A DNA stretch of 64,000 nt, taken from contig NZ_BMMS01000004.1 in the NCBI RefSeq assembly GCF_014646055.1, positions 245,275-309,274 of the forward strand, given 5' to 3'. The first letter of the stretch is position 1, and each line of letters opens with the position of its first letter. Origin of the DNA: Wenjunlia tyrosinilytica. Its GTDB lineage: Bacteria; Actinomycetota; Actinomycetes; Streptomycetales; Streptomycetaceae. The position numbers and the translations under genes were made by a program. A model generated the notes under the pieces. The model was not told where the DNA came from. It worked only from the letters and a program-made list of their open reading frames with translations, and made no database searches. Below are positions 1 to 9,200 of this stretch, one piece after another.

Positions 1-517
1 TGAGCACCGGGCTGTAGATCGAGTCGACCGGGATCCGGCCGATCTCCTGGCCCGACTGCTTGTTCTGCACGGCGGAGACGTAGCCGCGGCCGCGCTCGAC
101 GGTCAGCTCCATCTCCAGCTTGCCCTTGCCGTTCAGCGTGGCGAGGACCAGCTCCGGGTTGTGCACCTCGACACCGGCCGGCGGAGCGATGTCCGCGGCG
201 GTGACCAGGCCCGGGCCCTGCTTGCGCAGGTACATCACGACCGGCTCGTCGTGCTCCGAGGAGACGACGAGCTGCTTGATGTTGAGGATGACGTCGGTGA
301 CGTCCTCCTTGACGCCCGGCACGGTGGTGAACTCGTGCAGGACGCCGTCGACCCGGATGCTGGTGACCGCGGCACCGGGGATCGAGGAGAGCAGGGTACG
401 ACGCAGGGAGTTGCCGAGGGTGTAGCCGAAGCCCGGCTCCAGCGGCTCGATCACGAACCGGGAGCGGAATTCGTCGACGACCTCTTCGGTCAGCGTCGGC
501 CGCTGAGCGATGAGCAT
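1..517 (-). CDS. rpoA: RNA polymerase alpha subunit, N-terminal part (3' end outside window)
   Basis: Alpha subunit that dimerises to scaffold RNA polymerase assembly. The visible 172 codons begin [13 protein letters not shown] and include the family-typical [20 protein letters not shown] segment of the alpha N-terminal dimerisation domain. The gene runs off the left edge, so the C-terminal DNA-binding domain is not seen. An ATG at 517 is preceded by a GGAGGAC ribosome binding site. It is the last visible gene of the alpha operon after rpsD, about 100 bases away across a strong hairpin. Confidence 0.97.
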   Translation of the reverse strand, partial: MLIAQRPTLTEEVVDEFRSRFVIEPLEPGFGYTLGNSLRRTLLSSIPGAAVTSIRVDGVLHEFTTVPGVKEDVTDVILNIKQLVVSSEHDEPVVMYLRKQGPGLVTAADIAPPAGVEVHNPELVLATLNGKGKLEMELTVERGRGYVSAVQNKQSGQEIGRIPVDSIYSPVL

Positions 518-571
518 GGGGATGTCCTCCAGTCTTCGGCGCCCGCTATTTGACGCCGAGGCTTCAAGGGT

Positions 572-608
572 ACGGGCGGTTCGGCGGAAAACACACCGAA
601 CCGCCCGT
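572..608 (-). promoter_or_regulatory. Perfect 13-bp hairpin between rpsD and rpoA
   Basis: Arms 572-584 and 596-608 are perfectly complementary around an 11-base loop. Read on the minus strand, no U-run follows, so it is not a classical intrinsic terminator. It could be a processing or stability element, or a partial attenuator that sets rpoA expression apart from the ribosomal genes. The role is inferred. Confidence 0.5.
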
Positions 609-619
609 TTTCAGAGCTC

Positions 620-1246
620 TTACTTGGAGTAGAGCTCCACAATCAGCTGCTCCTGCACCTGGGTGTCGATCACCTGGCGCTGGGGCAGAGCGTGCACGAG
701 CACCCTCATCTTCGACGGGATGACCTCGAGCCACGCCGGAACGGTCCGCTCGCCGGCCTCGGCACGGGCCACCACGAACGGGGTCAGCTCGAGCGAGTCC
801 TTGCGGACCTGGACGATGTCGTTCTCGCTGACGCGAGCCGACGGGATATCCGTCTTGCGGCCGTTGACCTCGATGTGGCCGTGGCGGACCAGCTGACGGG
901 CGTGGTCGCGGGACTTGGCGAAGCCGGCCCGGTAGACCACGTTGTCGAGGCGGGTCTCGAGGATGCGCAGCAGGTTCTCGCCAGTCTTGCCCTGCTTGCG
1001 GTTGGCTTCCTCGTAGTAACCGCGGAACTGCTTCTCAAGGACACCGTAGATACGAGCGCACTTCTGCTTCTCACGCTTCTGAAGCAGGTACTCGCTGTCC
1101 TTGGTGCGCCCGCGCCCGTGCTCACCCGGGGGGTAAGGACGGATCTCGATCGGGCACTTTGCGCTCTCGCACTTGCTCCCCTTGAGGAAGAGCTTCTGCT
1201 TCTCCCGACGGCAACGCTTGCAGTCGGCCCCGGTGTAACGCGCCAT
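620..1246 (-). CDS. rpsD: 30S ribosomal protein S4
   Basis: Primary 16S rRNA-binding protein that nucleates 30S assembly and, in several bacteria, represses the alpha operon. The 208 residues include an N-terminal zinc-type set of four cysteines (residues 9, 12, 26 and 31), followed by the S4 RNA-binding region with ETRLDNVVYRAGFAKSR. It is therefore the zinc-binding C+ form. The length is normal. The gene sits between rpsK and rpoA, as in other actinobacterial alpha operons. Confidence 0.98.
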   Translation of the reverse strand: MARYTGADCKRCRREKQKLFLKGSKCESAKCPIEIRPYPPGEHGRGRTKDSEYLLQKREKQKCARIYGVLEKQFRGYYEEANRKQGKTGENLLRILETRLDNVVYRAGFAKSRDHARQLVRHGHIEVNGRKTDIPSARVSENDIVQVRKDSLELTPFVVARAEAGERTVPAWLEVIPSKMRVLVHALPQRQVIDTQVQEQLIVELYSK

Positions 1247-1272
1247 TGTCTCGTTTCTCCTACTTCAGCTGG

Positions 1273-1677
1273 TCAGACGCGGCGGCGCTTCGGCGGGCGG
1301 CAGCCGTTGTGCGGGGTCGGGGTGACGTCCTGGATCGAACCCACCTCGAGGCCGGTGGCCTGGAGGGAGCGGATCGCGGTCTCACGGCCGGAGCCGGGAC
1401 CCTTGACGAAGACGTCGACCTTGCGCATGCCGTGCTCCTGCGCGCGACGGGCGGCCGACTCGGCGGCCATCTGCGCGGCGAACGGGGTCGACTTGCGCGA
1501 GCCCTTGAAGCCGACGTGGCCGGCAGAGGCCCAGGAGATCACGTTGCCCGAGGGGTCGGTGATCGAAACGATGGTGTTGTTGAACGTGCTCTTGATGTGA
1601 GCGTGCCCGTGGGCGACGTTCTTCTTCTCCTTGCGGCGCACCTTCTTGGCGCCGGCCTGACGGCTCTTCGGAGGCAT
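1273..1677 (-). CDS. rpsK: 30S ribosomal protein S11
   Basis: Platform protein of the 30S subunit that contacts the mRNA exit region. The 134 residues show a basic N-terminus and the S11 signature [18 protein letters not shown] at the C-terminus. An ATG start and normal length fit the family. It lies 26 bases upstream of rpsD and 66 bases downstream of rpsM in the alpha operon. Confidence 0.98.
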   Translation of the reverse strand: MPPKSRQAGAKKVRRKEKKNVAHGHAHIKSTFNNTIVSITDPSGNVISWASAGHVGFKGSRKSTPFAAQMAAESAARRAQEHGMRKVDVFVKGPGSGRETAIRSLQATGLEVGSIQDVTPTPHNGCRPPKRRRV

Positions 1678-1743
1678 GTGGTGAGAACTCCTGTGAGGTG
1701 ATCGGTCCTACGGCTTCGGACCGCTGGGTCGTGAAGCTGAGGA

Positions 1744-2124
1744 CTACTTCTTGCCCGGCTTCTTCTTACCGGCGATGGCGCGACGCGGGCCCTTGCGGGT
1801 GCGGGCGTTCGTGTGGGTGCGCTGGCCGCGGACCGGAAGGCCGCGGCGGTGGCGCAGACCCTCGTAGCAGCCGATCTCCACCTTGCGGCGGATGTCCGCC
1901 TGGATCTCGCGGCGGAGGTCACCCTCGGTCTTGTAGTTCGCCTCCACCCAGTCGCGGAGCTTGACGAGGTCTTCCTCGGCCAGGTCGCGGACGCGGACGT
2001 CCGGGTTCACGCCGGTGTTCTTGAGCGTCTCCTGGGCACGGGTACGACCGATGCCGAAGACATAGGTGAGAGCGACCTCCACGCGCTTCTCGCGCGGGAG
2101 GTCAACGCCAACGAGGCGTGCCAT
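1744..2124 (-). CDS. rpsM: 30S ribosomal protein S13
   Basis: Head protein of the small subunit that forms intersubunit bridges and contacts P-site tRNA. The 126 residues start [14 protein letters not shown] and contain the family signature [20 protein letters not shown]. The basic C-terminal tail ends KKKPGKK. It is encoded between rpmJ and rpsK. Confidence 0.98.
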   Translation of the reverse strand: MARLVGVDLPREKRVEVALTYVFGIGRTRAQETLKNTGVNPDVRVRDLAEEDLVKLRDWVEANYKTEGDLRREIQADIRRKVEIGCYEGLRHRRGLPVRGQRTHTNARTRKGPRRAIAGKKKPGKK

Positions 2125-2293
2125 TTATGTGGCTCCAGTTGCTATTCGGAGGTCTTCCGCAGCACCGTTCCCGGAGGTCCTGCCTCCGGGTCCCCGGCCT
2201 CCGACCGGGGGTGTCGTCCCGAGGGGGGTCGGGTGACTGCGTATGAACGTGTTGAACGCGTCGCTGAGAAGAAGCCGCGAGTGCGGTGGTGCG

Positions 2294-2407
2294 TCAGCCC
2301 TGGCGCTGCTTGTGGCGCAGGTTGTCGCAGATCACCATGACCCGGCCGTGGCGGCGGATCACCTTGCACTTGTCGCAGATCTTCTTGACGCTCGGCTTGA
2401 CCTTCAT
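2294..2407 (-). CDS. rpmJ: 50S ribosomal protein L36
   Basis: Smallest large-subunit protein, here 37 residues, beginning [15 protein letters not shown] and ending [10 protein letters not shown]. Cysteines at 11, 14 and 27 and a histidine near residue 33 form the zinc-ribbon pattern, so this is the zinc-binding (C+) form. It lies between infA and rpsM in the usual order. Its small size and the intact ligands leave little doubt. Confidence 0.96.
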   Translation of the reverse strand: MKVKPSVKKICDKCKVIRRHGRVMVICDNLRHKQRQG

Positions 2408-2464
2408 GTGATGTGAGGTTCTCCGGGTCGTGCCGAAGCCCCGAGCGATCGGGGCGGCGGCGAT

Positions 2465-2686
2465 CTACTTGTAGCGGTAGACGATCCGTCCGCGCGTCAG
2501 GTCGTAGGGAGACAACTCCACGACGACCCGGTCGTCAGGAAGGATACGGATGTAGTGCATCCGCATCTTGCCGCTGATGTGCGCGAGGACCTTGTGCCCG
2601 TTCTGGAGCTCCACCCTGAACATCGCGTTCGGCAGAGACTCGATCACGGTGCCCTCGATTTCGATGGCCCCTTGCTTCTTGGGCAC
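2465..2686 (-). CDS. infA: Translation initiation factor IF-1
   Basis: S1-like OB-fold factor that occupies the ribosomal A site during initiation. I start it at the GTG at 2686, giving [14 protein letters not shown] and 73 residues, the standard length. A GGAAGG ribosome binding site lies just upstream. The reading frame stays open further upstream, but those residues do not resemble IF-1. The S1-domain core [19 protein letters not shown] is intact. A promoter candidate lies about 85 bases upstream. Confidence 0.96.
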   Translation of the reverse strand: MPKKQGAIEIEGTVIESLPNAMFRVELQNGHKVLAHISGKMRMHYIRILPDDRVVVELSPYDLTRGRIVYRYK

Positions 2687-2769
2687 GCTTCGCCTTCCGA
2701 GATCGGCTACCTTGGTCGGCTGACGCGCGCCCATACGCGGGCGTGCGGGCACACGTGAGCCGACGCATC

Positions 2770-2799
2770 AGTCTACGTCAGGGCATGCCGAATGACGAA
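2770..2799 (-). promoter_or_regulatory. Candidate vegetative promoter for infA
   Basis: On the minus strand a TAGACT -10 element (2770-2775) lies 18 bases from a TTCGTC -35-like element (2794-2799). The -10 is a good match to Streptomyces HrdB promoters, whereas the -35 is weak. It would give a leader of roughly 75 bases before infA and let infA-rpmJ-rpsM-rpsK-rpsD-rpoA be expressed apart from map. Confidence 0.45.
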
Positions 2800-2851
2800 T
2801 CGAGGGCCCGAGGGCCCCGTCACTGGGAATGCTGCCCACCGCTGAAGATCA

Positions 2852-3688
2852 TTACGCTGCCGGATCCGGGGCGGTCTGGATGCCGTACTCGGCGAGCTTG
2901 GCCCTGCCGCCGTCCACCGCGGTCAGCACCAGGGGGCCCTCCTCGGTGAGCGCGACCGAGTGCTCCCAGTGCGAGGACCAGCTGCCGTCGTCGGTCTTGA
3001 CCGTCCAGTCGTCCTCGAGCACATGGGTGCGGGAGGTGCCCAGGCTCACCATGGGCTCGATGGCGATGCAGAACCCCGGGACCAGCTTGGGGCCTCGGCC
3101 GCGCCGGCGGTCCACGTAGTTCAGCAGGTGCGGGTCCATGTGCATGGCCGAGCCGATGCCGTGGCCGCCGTAGTCCTCGACGATCCCGTACTTGCCGCAG
3201 GCGGGACGCGGCTGGCGGCGGATGTAGCCCTCGATGGCCTTGGAGATGTCCACGAGCCGGTTGCCCTTGCGGACCGCGGCGATACCGGCCCACATCGACT
3301 CCTCCGTCACCCGGCTGAGCTCGTGCAGCTCCGGAGCGTGCCCCTCGCCCACGAACGCGGTGAACGCGGCGTCGCCGTGCCAGCCGTCCACGATCGCGCC
3401 CGCGTCGATGGAGATGATGTCGCCGTCCTTCAGGACGGTGCCGGTGCCGGGGATCCCATGGACCACGACCTCGTTGACCGAGGTGCAGATCGTGGCCGGG
3501 AAGCCGCCGTAGCCGAGGAAGTTCGGCTTGGCGCCGTGGTCGGCGAGCACCTTGCGGGCGACGTCGTCCAGGTCCTTGGTGGTGGCGCCCGGCACGGCCG
3601 CCTCCCCGCAGGCCTGGTGGATGCGCGCGACGACCAGCCCGGCCTCGCGCATCTTCGCGATCTGCTCGGGGGTCTTGATCTCCACCAT
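2852..3688 (-). CDS. map: Type I methionine aminopeptidase
   Basis: Removes the initiator methionine from nascent proteins. I start at the ATG at 3688 (MVEIKTPEQIAKMREAG), which has a GAAGG ribosome binding site; upstream in-frame residues are not conserved in the family. The 278 residues carry the pita-bread fold metal ligands: Asp in SIDAGAIVDGWHGDAA, His in YGGHGIGSAMH, and Glu in IEPMVSLG. It follows adk in the spc-operon extension secY-adk-map. Confidence 0.95.
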   Translation of the reverse strand: MVEIKTPEQIAKMREAGLVVARIHQACGEAAVPGATTKDLDDVARKVLADHGAKPNFLGYGGFPATICTSVNEVVVHGIPGTGTVLKDGDIISIDAGAIVDGWHGDAAFTAFVGEGHAPELHELSRVTEESMWAGIAAVRKGNRLVDISKAIEGYIRRQPRPACGKYGIVEDYGGHGIGSAMHMDPHLLNYVDRRRGRGPKLVPGFCIAIEPMVSLGTSRTHVLEDDWTVKTDDGSWSSHWEHSVALTEEGPLVLTAVDGGRAKLAEYGIQTAPDPAA

Positions 3689-3815
3689 GCGCCTTCGCCC
3701 TTCCAGCCACTCACGGGCAGCGGCCGACCGCCGCCCCACTCAAGATTACGGCCGCGGCGCCCAGCAGGGCACCGCGGCCGTACTCACACATCGCTCAGGA
3801 GCGCGCACTCACCGC

Positions 3816-4487
3816 TCAGGCGGCGCCGGACTCCTGCGTCCTCGACTTCAAGGCGTCCAGCGCCCGCTCGGTCACCTCGTCGACCTTGCCCAGGGCGGAG
3901 ATCGTCTTCACCAGCCCCTGGTTCTTGTAGTAGCCGATGATCGGCTCGGTCTGGTTGTGGTACTCCTCCAGGCGGCGGCGCACGATCTGCTCGTTGTCGT
4001 CCTCGCGCTGGTAGAGCTCACCGCCGCACACGTCGCACACGCCCTCGGCCTTCGGAGGGCCGTAGACGACGTGGAAGACGTGGCTGCTGTCGTTGCGGCA
4101 GATGCGCCGGCCGGCGATCCGCTTCACGACCTCGTCCTCGGGGACCTCCAGGTCCAGCACCGCGTCCAGGCCGATGTTCTGCTCGCGGAGGAACTCGTCC
4201 AGCGCCTCGGCCTGGTGCAGATTCCTCGGGAACCCGTCCAGCAGGAACCCGTTCCCGGTGTCCGGCTTCTGGAGACGGTCCTTCGCCATCGCGATGGTGA
4301 CCGAGTCCGGAACGAGGAGGCCCTGCTTCATGTAGGACTGGGCTTCCTTGCCCAGGGCGGTGCCCTGGCTGATGTTCGCGCGAAAGAGGTCACCCGTGGA
4401 GATGTGCGGGATGGCCAGCTCCTTGGCGAGGAACTGCGCCTGGGTACCCTTGCCTGCCCCAGGCGGCCCGACGAGGACGATACGCAT
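3816..4487 (-). CDS. adk: Adenylate kinase
   Basis: Catalyses ATP + AMP to 2 ADP. The 223 residues open with the P-loop GPPGAGKGTQ and contain the AMP-binding motif DGFPRN. The LID is of the long zinc type, with a CRND segment and a CDVC pair about 20 residues later, although one of the usual four cysteines is replaced. The start codon overlaps the secY stop as TGATG, which indicates translational coupling. Such secY-adk coupling is common in bacteria. Confidence 0.97.
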   Translation of the reverse strand: MRIVLVGPPGAGKGTQAQFLAKELAIPHISTGDLFRANISQGTALGKEAQSYMKQGLLVPDSVTIAMAKDRLQKPDTGNGFLLDGFPRNLHQAEALDEFLREQNIGLDAVLDLEVPEDEVVKRIAGRRICRNDSSHVFHVVYGPPKAEGVCDVCGGELYQREDDNEQIVRRRLEEYHNQTEPIIGYYKNQGLVKTISALGKVDEVTERALDALKSRTQESGAA

Positions 4488-5797
4488 CAGCGGAGGAACC
4501 CTTCGTAGTTGCGCTGCTGGAGCTGGCTCTCGATCTGCTTCACGGTCTCCAGGCCGACACCCACGATGATCAGGATGCTTGTTCCACCGAACGGGAAGTT
4601 CTGGTTCGCGTTGAACAGCACCAGTGCCACCGTCGGGACGAGAGCGATCAGACCCAGGTACAGCGAACCCGGCCAGGTGATGCGGTTCAGCACGTAGCTC
4701 AGGTACTCCGCGGTGGGTCGGCCCGCCCGGATGCCCGGGATGAACCCACCATACTTCTTCATGTTGTCGGCGACTTCCTCAGGGTTGAAGGAGATCGCCA
4801 CGTAGAAGAAGGCGAAGAACACAATGAGCAAAAAGTACGTAATGATGTAATAGGGGTGGTCACCCTTGACGAAATTGGCCCTAATCCAGTTCGCCCAGCC
4901 CGCATTCGAGCCGCTGAACTGCACGAGTAGAGCCGGGATGTAGAGCAGCGACGACGCGAAGATGACAGGAATCACACCCGCCTGGTTCACCTTCAAAGGG
5001 ATGTAAGTGGACGTACCGCCATAGGCGCGCCGTCCGATCATCCGCTTCGCGTACTGCACGGGGATCCGCCGCTGGGCCTGCTCGACGAAGACCACCAGCG
5101 CGACCATCGCCAGGCCGACCGCGCAGACCGCGAAGAACTCGACCCAGCCGTCGCCGATCGTGCCCTGCTTCTTGATCGCCCACAGGGCGCCCGGGAAGCC
5201 GGCTGCGATGGACAGGAACATCAGGATCGACATGCCGTTGCCGATGCCGCGGTCGGTGATGAGCTCACCGAGCCACATGATCACAGAGGTGCCGGAGGTC
5301 ATCACGATGACCATCGTGACGATCCGGAACATGGAGGTGTCGGGAACGATCTCGGTCGCGCGGTTGCAGCCCGAGAAGAGCTGCCCGCTGCGGGCGGTCG
5401 CCACCAGGCCGGTGGCCTGGAGCACCGCGAGCCCGATCGTCAGGTAGCGGGTGTACTGCGTGATCTTGGCCGTGCCGGCCTGGCCCTCCTTCTTGAGGGC
5501 CTCGAGGCGGGGGATCACCACGGTCAGCAGCTGCAGGATGATGCTCGCCGTGATGTACGGCATGATCCCCAGCGCGAAGATCGTCAGCTGGAGAAGCGCA
5601 CCGCCACTGAACAGGTTCACCAGCCCGAACAGACCAGAGGTATTGGTCGCGTTGACGCAGTACTTCACGGCCTGGAAGTCGACGCCGGGTACGGGGATGT
5701 GAGCTCCGAGGCGGAACAGCACCATGATGCCCAGCGTGAACAGCAGCTTCTTGCGCAGGTCGGGCGTCCTGAACGCCCGGGCGAACGCGGTGAGCAC
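4487..5797 (-). CDS. secY: Preprotein translocase channel subunit SecY
   Basis: Central pore of the Sec translocon in the cytoplasmic membrane, working with SecE (also in this window) and SecG. The 436 residues have ten predicted membrane spans and the SecY signature around LFRLGAHIPVPGVD and GGTSILIIVGVGLETVKQIESQ. A terminator follows rplO upstream, and an unusually AT-rich patch near 5878-5920 may hold a separate promoter. It is the first gene of secY-adk-map. Confidence 0.98.
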   Translation of the reverse strand: MLTAFARAFRTPDLRKKLLFTLGIMVLFRLGAHIPVPGVDFQAVKYCVNATNTSGLFGLVNLFSGGALLQLTIFALGIMPYITASIILQLLTVVIPRLEALKKEGQAGTAKITQYTRYLTIGLAVLQATGLVATARSGQLFSGCNRATEIVPDTSMFRIVTMVIVMTSGTSVIMWLGELITDRGIGNGMSILMFLSIAAGFPGALWAIKKQGTIGDGWVEFFAVCAVGLAMVALVVFVEQAQRRIPVQYAKRMIGRRAYGGTSTYIPLKVNQAGVIPVIFASSLLYIPALLVQFSGSNAGWANWIRANFVKGDHPYYIITYFLLIVFFAFFYVAISFNPEEVADNMKKYGGFIPGIRAGRPTAEYLSYVLNRITWPGSLYLGLIALVPTVALVLFNANQNFPFGGTSILIIVGVGLETVKQIESQLQQRNYEGFLR

Positions 5798-5986
5798 GGT
5801 GCCTCCTGCGTCTCTCGCCCAGTGGGCGGAGAGGTGATGGTGAATCGGTGCGGCAGCTGTCGCACCGGACGGCGATTACATGATTTCTTATTGCAAGGTT
5901 TGAGCAAGACCCCGGACGACACGTACCGACCGGAAACAAGCAGCGTCCGCCACCTTACCGGCGAGGACGCCGCCCTAGGAACGACA

Positions 5987-6023
5987 AGCCGGGGATGCCC
6001 CTGTGGAAGGGACATCCCCGGCT
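5987..6023 (-). terminator. Hairpin terminator after rplO
   Basis: Arms 5987-5997 and 6013-6023 pair perfectly over 11 bp, with further pairing inside. It lies in the 252-base gap between rplO and secY. Only a short T-rich tract follows on the minus strand. It probably separates the spc ribosomal genes from secY-adk-map. Confidence 0.65.
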
Positions 6024-6049
6024 GTGGCGTCAAACGGCCGTCATCGGGC

Positions 6050-6505
6050 TCAGACGAGCTCGGTGACAGTGCCGCCGGCGGCGGTGATCTTCTCCTTGGC
6101 GGAGCCGGAGACCGCGTCAACGGTCACCTGCAGCGCCACGGTGATCTCGCCGGTGCCGAGCACCTTGACGAGCTGGTTCTTGCGCACCGCGCCCTTGGCG
6201 ACGAGGCCGGCGACAGTGACCTCGCCCCCCTCCGGGTACAGCGCGGCCAGCTTGTCCAGGTTCACGACCTGGTACTCGGTGCGGAACGGGTTCTTGAAGC
6301 CCTTGAGCTTGGGCAGCCGCATGTGCAGCGGCATCTGCCCACCCTCGAAGCGCTCCGGAACCTGGTAGCGGGCCTTGGTGCCCTTGGTGCCACGACCGGC
6401 GGTCTTGCCCTTGGACGCCTCACCACGACCCACACGGGTCTTGGCGGTCTTGGCGCCGGGGGCCGGACGCAGGTGGTGGACCTTCAGCGGGTTGTCAGCA
6501 CCCAT
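6050..6505 (-). CDS. rplO: 50S ribosomal protein L15
   Basis: Large-subunit assembly protein of 151 residues. The N-terminal basic Gly-rich stretch [19 protein letters not shown] and the C-terminal [13 protein letters not shown] are characteristic. I start at the ATG at 6505 ([14 protein letters not shown]); upstream in-frame sequence is antisense-like and unrelated. It is encoded one base after the rpmD stop. Confidence 0.97.
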   Translation of the reverse strand: MGADNPLKVHHLRPAPGAKTAKTRVGRGEASKGKTAGRGTKGTKARYQVPERFEGGQMPLHMRLPKLKGFKNPFRTEYQVVNLDKLAALYPEGGEVTVAGLVAKGAVRKNQLVKVLGTGEITVALQVTVDAVSGSAKEKITAAGGTVTELV

Positions 6506-6506
6506 G

Positions 6507-6689
6507 TCAGTCGACCTCCTCGACCGTGACGAGGTGGCGCACAGTGCGGGCCATGCCGCGGATCTCCGGGCGGTCCTCCTTGACGACCACGTCGTGCAGG
6601 CGCTTGAGCCCGAGCGAACGCAGGGTGTCACGGTGGTTCTGCTTGCTGCCGATGTAGGACTTCGTCTGCGTGATCTTGAGACGGGCCAT
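6507..6689 (-). CDS. rpmD: 50S ribosomal protein L30
   Basis: Protein of 60 residues starting [14 protein letters not shown] and ending HLVTVEEVD. It has the conserved core [16 protein letters not shown]. An alternative ATG two codons upstream (6695) overlaps the rpsE stop as ATGA and could be the true coupled start, adding Met-Ser. It sits between rpsE and rplO as in other spc operons. Confidence 0.95.
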   Translation of the reverse strand: MARLKITQTKSYIGSKQNHRDTLRSLGLKRLHDVVVKEDRPEIRGMARTVRHLVTVEEVD

Positions 6690-6691
6690 GC

Positions 6692-7297
6692 TCATGCACC
6701 CGCCCCGGCGCGCGCACGCAGCAGAGCCGCGGGAGCGACGTCCTCGAGCGGCAGACCGCGGCGGGCCGCGATCTCCTCGGGGCGCTGAAGGCCACGCAGA
6801 GCCGCCACCGTGGCGTGCACGATGTTGATCGGGTTCGACGAGCCGAGGGACTTGCTCAGCACGTCGTGGATGCCCGCGCACTCGAGCACGGCACGCACCG
6901 GGCCACCGGCGATGACACCGGTACCGGGGGAAGCCGGCTTCAGCAGAACGACGCCGGCCGCCTCCTCACCCTGGATCGGGTGCGGGATGGTGCCCTGGAT
7001 ACGGGGGACCTTGAAGAAGTGCTTCTTGGCCTCCTCCACACCCTTGGCGATGGCGGCCGGCACCTCCTTGGCCTTGCCGTAACCGACACCCACGGTGCCG
7101 TCACCGTCGCCCACCACGACCAGCGCGGTGAAGCTGAAGCGACGACCACCCTTCACAACCTTGGCGACGCGGTTGATCGCGACCACGCGCTCGACGTAAG
7201 CGGTCTTCTCGGCGGCGGCGCCGCCGTCCCGCCGGTCCTTCCGGTCCCGCCGCTCGCCGCCACCGGCGCCGCCACCGCGGCGCTGGGGTCCAGCCAT
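6692..7297 (-). CDS. rpsE: 30S ribosomal protein S5
   Basis: Small-subunit protein important for decoding fidelity and mRNA helicase activity. The 201 residues have an Arg/Gly-rich N-terminal extension of about 30 residues that is common in actinobacteria. They are followed by the S5 double-stranded-RNA-binding domain ([18 protein letters not shown]) and the C-terminal domain [20 protein letters not shown]. It is encoded between rplR and rpmD. Confidence 0.97.
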   Translation of the reverse strand: MAGPQRRGGGAGGGERRDRKDRRDGGAAAEKTAYVERVVAINRVAKVVKGGRRFSFTALVVVGDGDGTVGVGYGKAKEVPAAIAKGVEEAKKHFFKVPRIQGTIPHPIQGEEAAGVVLLKPASPGTGVIAGGPVRAVLECAGIHDVLSKSLGSSNPINIVHATVAALRGLQRPEEIAARRGLPLEDVAPAALLRARAGAGA

Positions 7298-7341
7298 TGG
7301 AATTACCTCTCTTCGTTGCTTCCGCTAGCTACGGAACCGGC

Positions 7342-7725
7342 TCAGAACTGGAGCCCGGCCTCGCGGGCGGCGTCCGCCAGGGCGGCGATGCGCCCGGCGT
7401 ACTGGTTGCCACCGCGGTCGAACACGACAGTCTCGACACCGGCGGCCTTGGCACGCTCGGCGACGAGCCGGCCGACCTTCTTGGCCGCCTCGCTCTTGTC
7501 GCCCTCGGCACCACGGATGGACGTGTCCAGCGTGGACGCCGAAGCCAGCGTGTGGCCCGCGATGTCGTCGACGACCTGCGCCACGATGTGGCGGTTGGAG
7601 CGGGTCACGACCAGGCGCGGACGCGCGGGCGTACCCGACACGTGCTTGCGGACGCGGATGTGACGGCGCTTGCGGGCGTTGCCCTTGTAGGCCTTGCCCT
7701 TGCCGATCTTCACACCGACTGCCAT
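7342..7725 (-). CDS. rplR: 50S ribosomal protein L18
   Basis: 5S rRNA-binding protein of 127 residues. The N-terminal [19 protein letters not shown] is strongly basic, and the C-terminal [21 protein letters not shown] is typical of L18. It has an ATG start and normal length. It sits 3 bases after rplF and 44 bases before rpsE. Confidence 0.97.
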   Translation of the reverse strand: MAVGVKIGKGKAYKGNARKRRHIRVRKHVSGTPARPRLVVTRSNRHIVAQVVDDIAGHTLASASTLDTSIRGAEGDKSEAAKKVGRLVAERAKAAGVETVVFDRGGNQYAGRIAALADAAREAGLQF

Positions 7726-7728
7726 GGC

Positions 7729-8268
7729 TTACTTACCAGCCTTTCCGACCTTGCGGCGGATGACCTCGCCCGCGTACTTCACGCCCTTGGCCTTGTACGG
7801 GTCGGGCTTGCGCAGCTTGCGGATGTTCGCGGCAACCTCGCCGACCTTCTGCTTGTCGATGCCGTCCACGTGAAGCTTGGTCGGCGACTCGACCTGGAAG
7901 GAGATGCCCTCCGGGGCCTCGACGACGATGGGGTGGCTGTACCCCAGCGAGAACTCCAGGCTGGAGCCCTTCGCTGCCACGCGGTAACCAACACCGCTGA
8001 TTTCGAGGGACTTGCGGTAGCCCGCGGTCACGCCGGTGATCATGTTCGCCACCAGCGTCCGCGACAGGCCGTGCAGGGCCTTGGACTGACGCTCGTCGTT
8101 GGGACGGGTGACAACGAGCTTGTCGTCCTCGTCCCTTGCGATCTCGATCGGCGCGGCAACGGTGTGGGAGAGGGAGCCCTTGGGGCCCTTCACCTGGACC
8201 GTCCGGCCATCGATGGTGACGTCCACGCCGGCGGGAACCGGGATGGGCAGCCGTCCAATACGCGACAT
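7729..8268 (-). CDS. rplF: 50S ribosomal protein L6
   Basis: Large-subunit protein near the factor-binding centre. The 179 residues start [15 protein letters not shown] at 8268, preceded by GGAGGTTTAGCC. The two L6 repeats end with [19 protein letters not shown]. In-frame sequence upstream of this ATG is not conserved. It lies between rpsH and rplR. Confidence 0.97.
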   Translation of the reverse strand: MSRIGRLPIPVPAGVDVTIDGRTVQVKGPKGSLSHTVAAPIEIARDEDDKLVVTRPNDERQSKALHGLSRTLVANMITGVTAGYRKSLEISGVGYRVAAKGSSLEFSLGYSHPIVVEAPEGISFQVESPTKLHVDGIDKQKVGEVAANIRKLRKPDPYKAKGVKYAGEVIRRKVGKAGK

Positions 8269-8290
8269 GGCTAAACCTCCGTTTCCCGTG

Positions 8291-8689
8291 TTACCAGACG
8301 TAGGCGAGGACTTCCCCGCCCACACCCTTCTTGGCGGCCTGCTGGCCGGTCAGGAGGCCCTGGGACGTGGAGATGATCGCCACGCCCAGGCCGCCGAGGA
8401 CCTTCGGCAGGTTGGTGGACTTTGCGTAGACCCGCAGGCCCGGCTTGGAAATACGCTTGATGCCGGCGATCGAGCGCTCGCGGTTCGGCCCGAACTTCAG
8501 GTCGACGACGAGGTTCTTGCCCACCTCGGCGTCCTCGACCTTCCAGCCCTGGATGTAGCCCTCCTGCTGGAGGATCTCCGCGATGTGCGACTTGATCTTG
8601 CTGAACGGCATCACGACGGAGTCGTGGTAAGCCGAGTTCGCGTTGCGCAGACGTGTGAGCATGTCTGCGATCGGGTCGGTCATGGTCAT
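8291..8689 (-). CDS. rpsH: 30S ribosomal protein S8
   Basis: Central 16S rRNA-binding protein, and in enterobacteria the translational repressor of the spc operon. The 132 residues begin [18 protein letters not shown] and end in the signature [19 protein letters not shown]. It is preceded by an unusually long 323-base gap after rpsN that contains several hairpins. These could carry regulation of the downstream half of the operon. Confidence 0.97.
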   Translation of the reverse strand: MTMTDPIADMLTRLRNANSAYHDSVVMPFSKIKSHIAEILQQEGYIQGWKVEDAEVGKNLVVDLKFGPNRERSIAGIKRISKPGLRVYAKSTNLPKVLGGLGVAIISTSQGLLTGQQAAKKGVGGEVLAYVW

Positions 8690-9012
8690 GATGGCCTTGG
8701 GCCTCTCTCGCCGCGGTTTCCTATATGCGCCATCCCTCTCCCCGACAAGTCGGGACGGGTGCGGTGCGGGGACCTACGGCGTAGTAAGCGTTCTTGTGCG
8801 AGCTCCGCCCACGGGCGGTCAGGGCGACGGAACCCAACCCTTCTACTCTACGCGAGCAAAAAGGGCTTCCTTGCCGCCGCCCCTTCACGGGGCGGCGGTG
8901 GGCGGACTGCGCCGACCAGGAAGTGCTTACCGAGAGTTCCCAGTGATCCGGATCCACCCGGCCGCCCGCCGGCCGTCCTCGGAGGGACGGCGGCGGGGAC
9001 CGGACGGACGGA
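8690..9012 (-). promoter_or_regulatory. Structured intergenic region between rpsN and rpsH
   Basis: Most gaps in this operon are 0-50 bases; this one is 323 and has no credible gene. It holds three inverted repeats: 8966-8996 (12-bp arms with one bulged base) just after the rpsN stop, 8874-8898 (perfect 10 bp with a 5-base loop, followed within about 15 bases on the minus strand by a TTTTT tract), and 8741-8754 (6 bp, two-base loop). A terminator or attenuator plus a downstream promoter or leader is the likely reading. Confidence 0.5.
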
Positions 9013-9198
9013 CTACCAGGAGCTCTTGGTCACGCCCGGCAGCTCGCCGCGGTGCGCCATCTCACGGAGGCACACACGGCAGAGGCCGAACTTGCGGTAG
9101 ACGGAGTGCGGACGGCCGCAGCGCTGGCAGCGGGTGTACGCGCGCACACCGAACTTGGGCTTGCGGGCGGCCTTAGCGATCAGAGCCTTCTTCGCCAC
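9013..9198 (-). CDS. rpsN: 30S ribosomal protein S14, zinc-binding short type
   Basis: Protein of 61 residues (type Z; often named rpsZ) with the zinc ribbon [20 protein letters not shown]. The C-terminal [11 protein letters not shown] is the family ending. It is encoded two bases after rplE. The short zinc type in the spc operon is usual in Streptomyces; a longer zinc-free paralogue may exist elsewhere. Confidence 0.97.
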   Translation of the reverse strand: MAKKALIAKAARKPKFGVRAYTRCQRCGRPHSVYRKFGLCRVCLREMAHRGELPGVTKSSW

Positions 9199-9200
9199 GG

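Noticed and set aside
2408..2464. Terminator between infA and rpmJ
   Set aside because: A 6-bp GCCCCG/CGGGGC hairpin is visible but small and lies within a 57-base gap; too weak to call.
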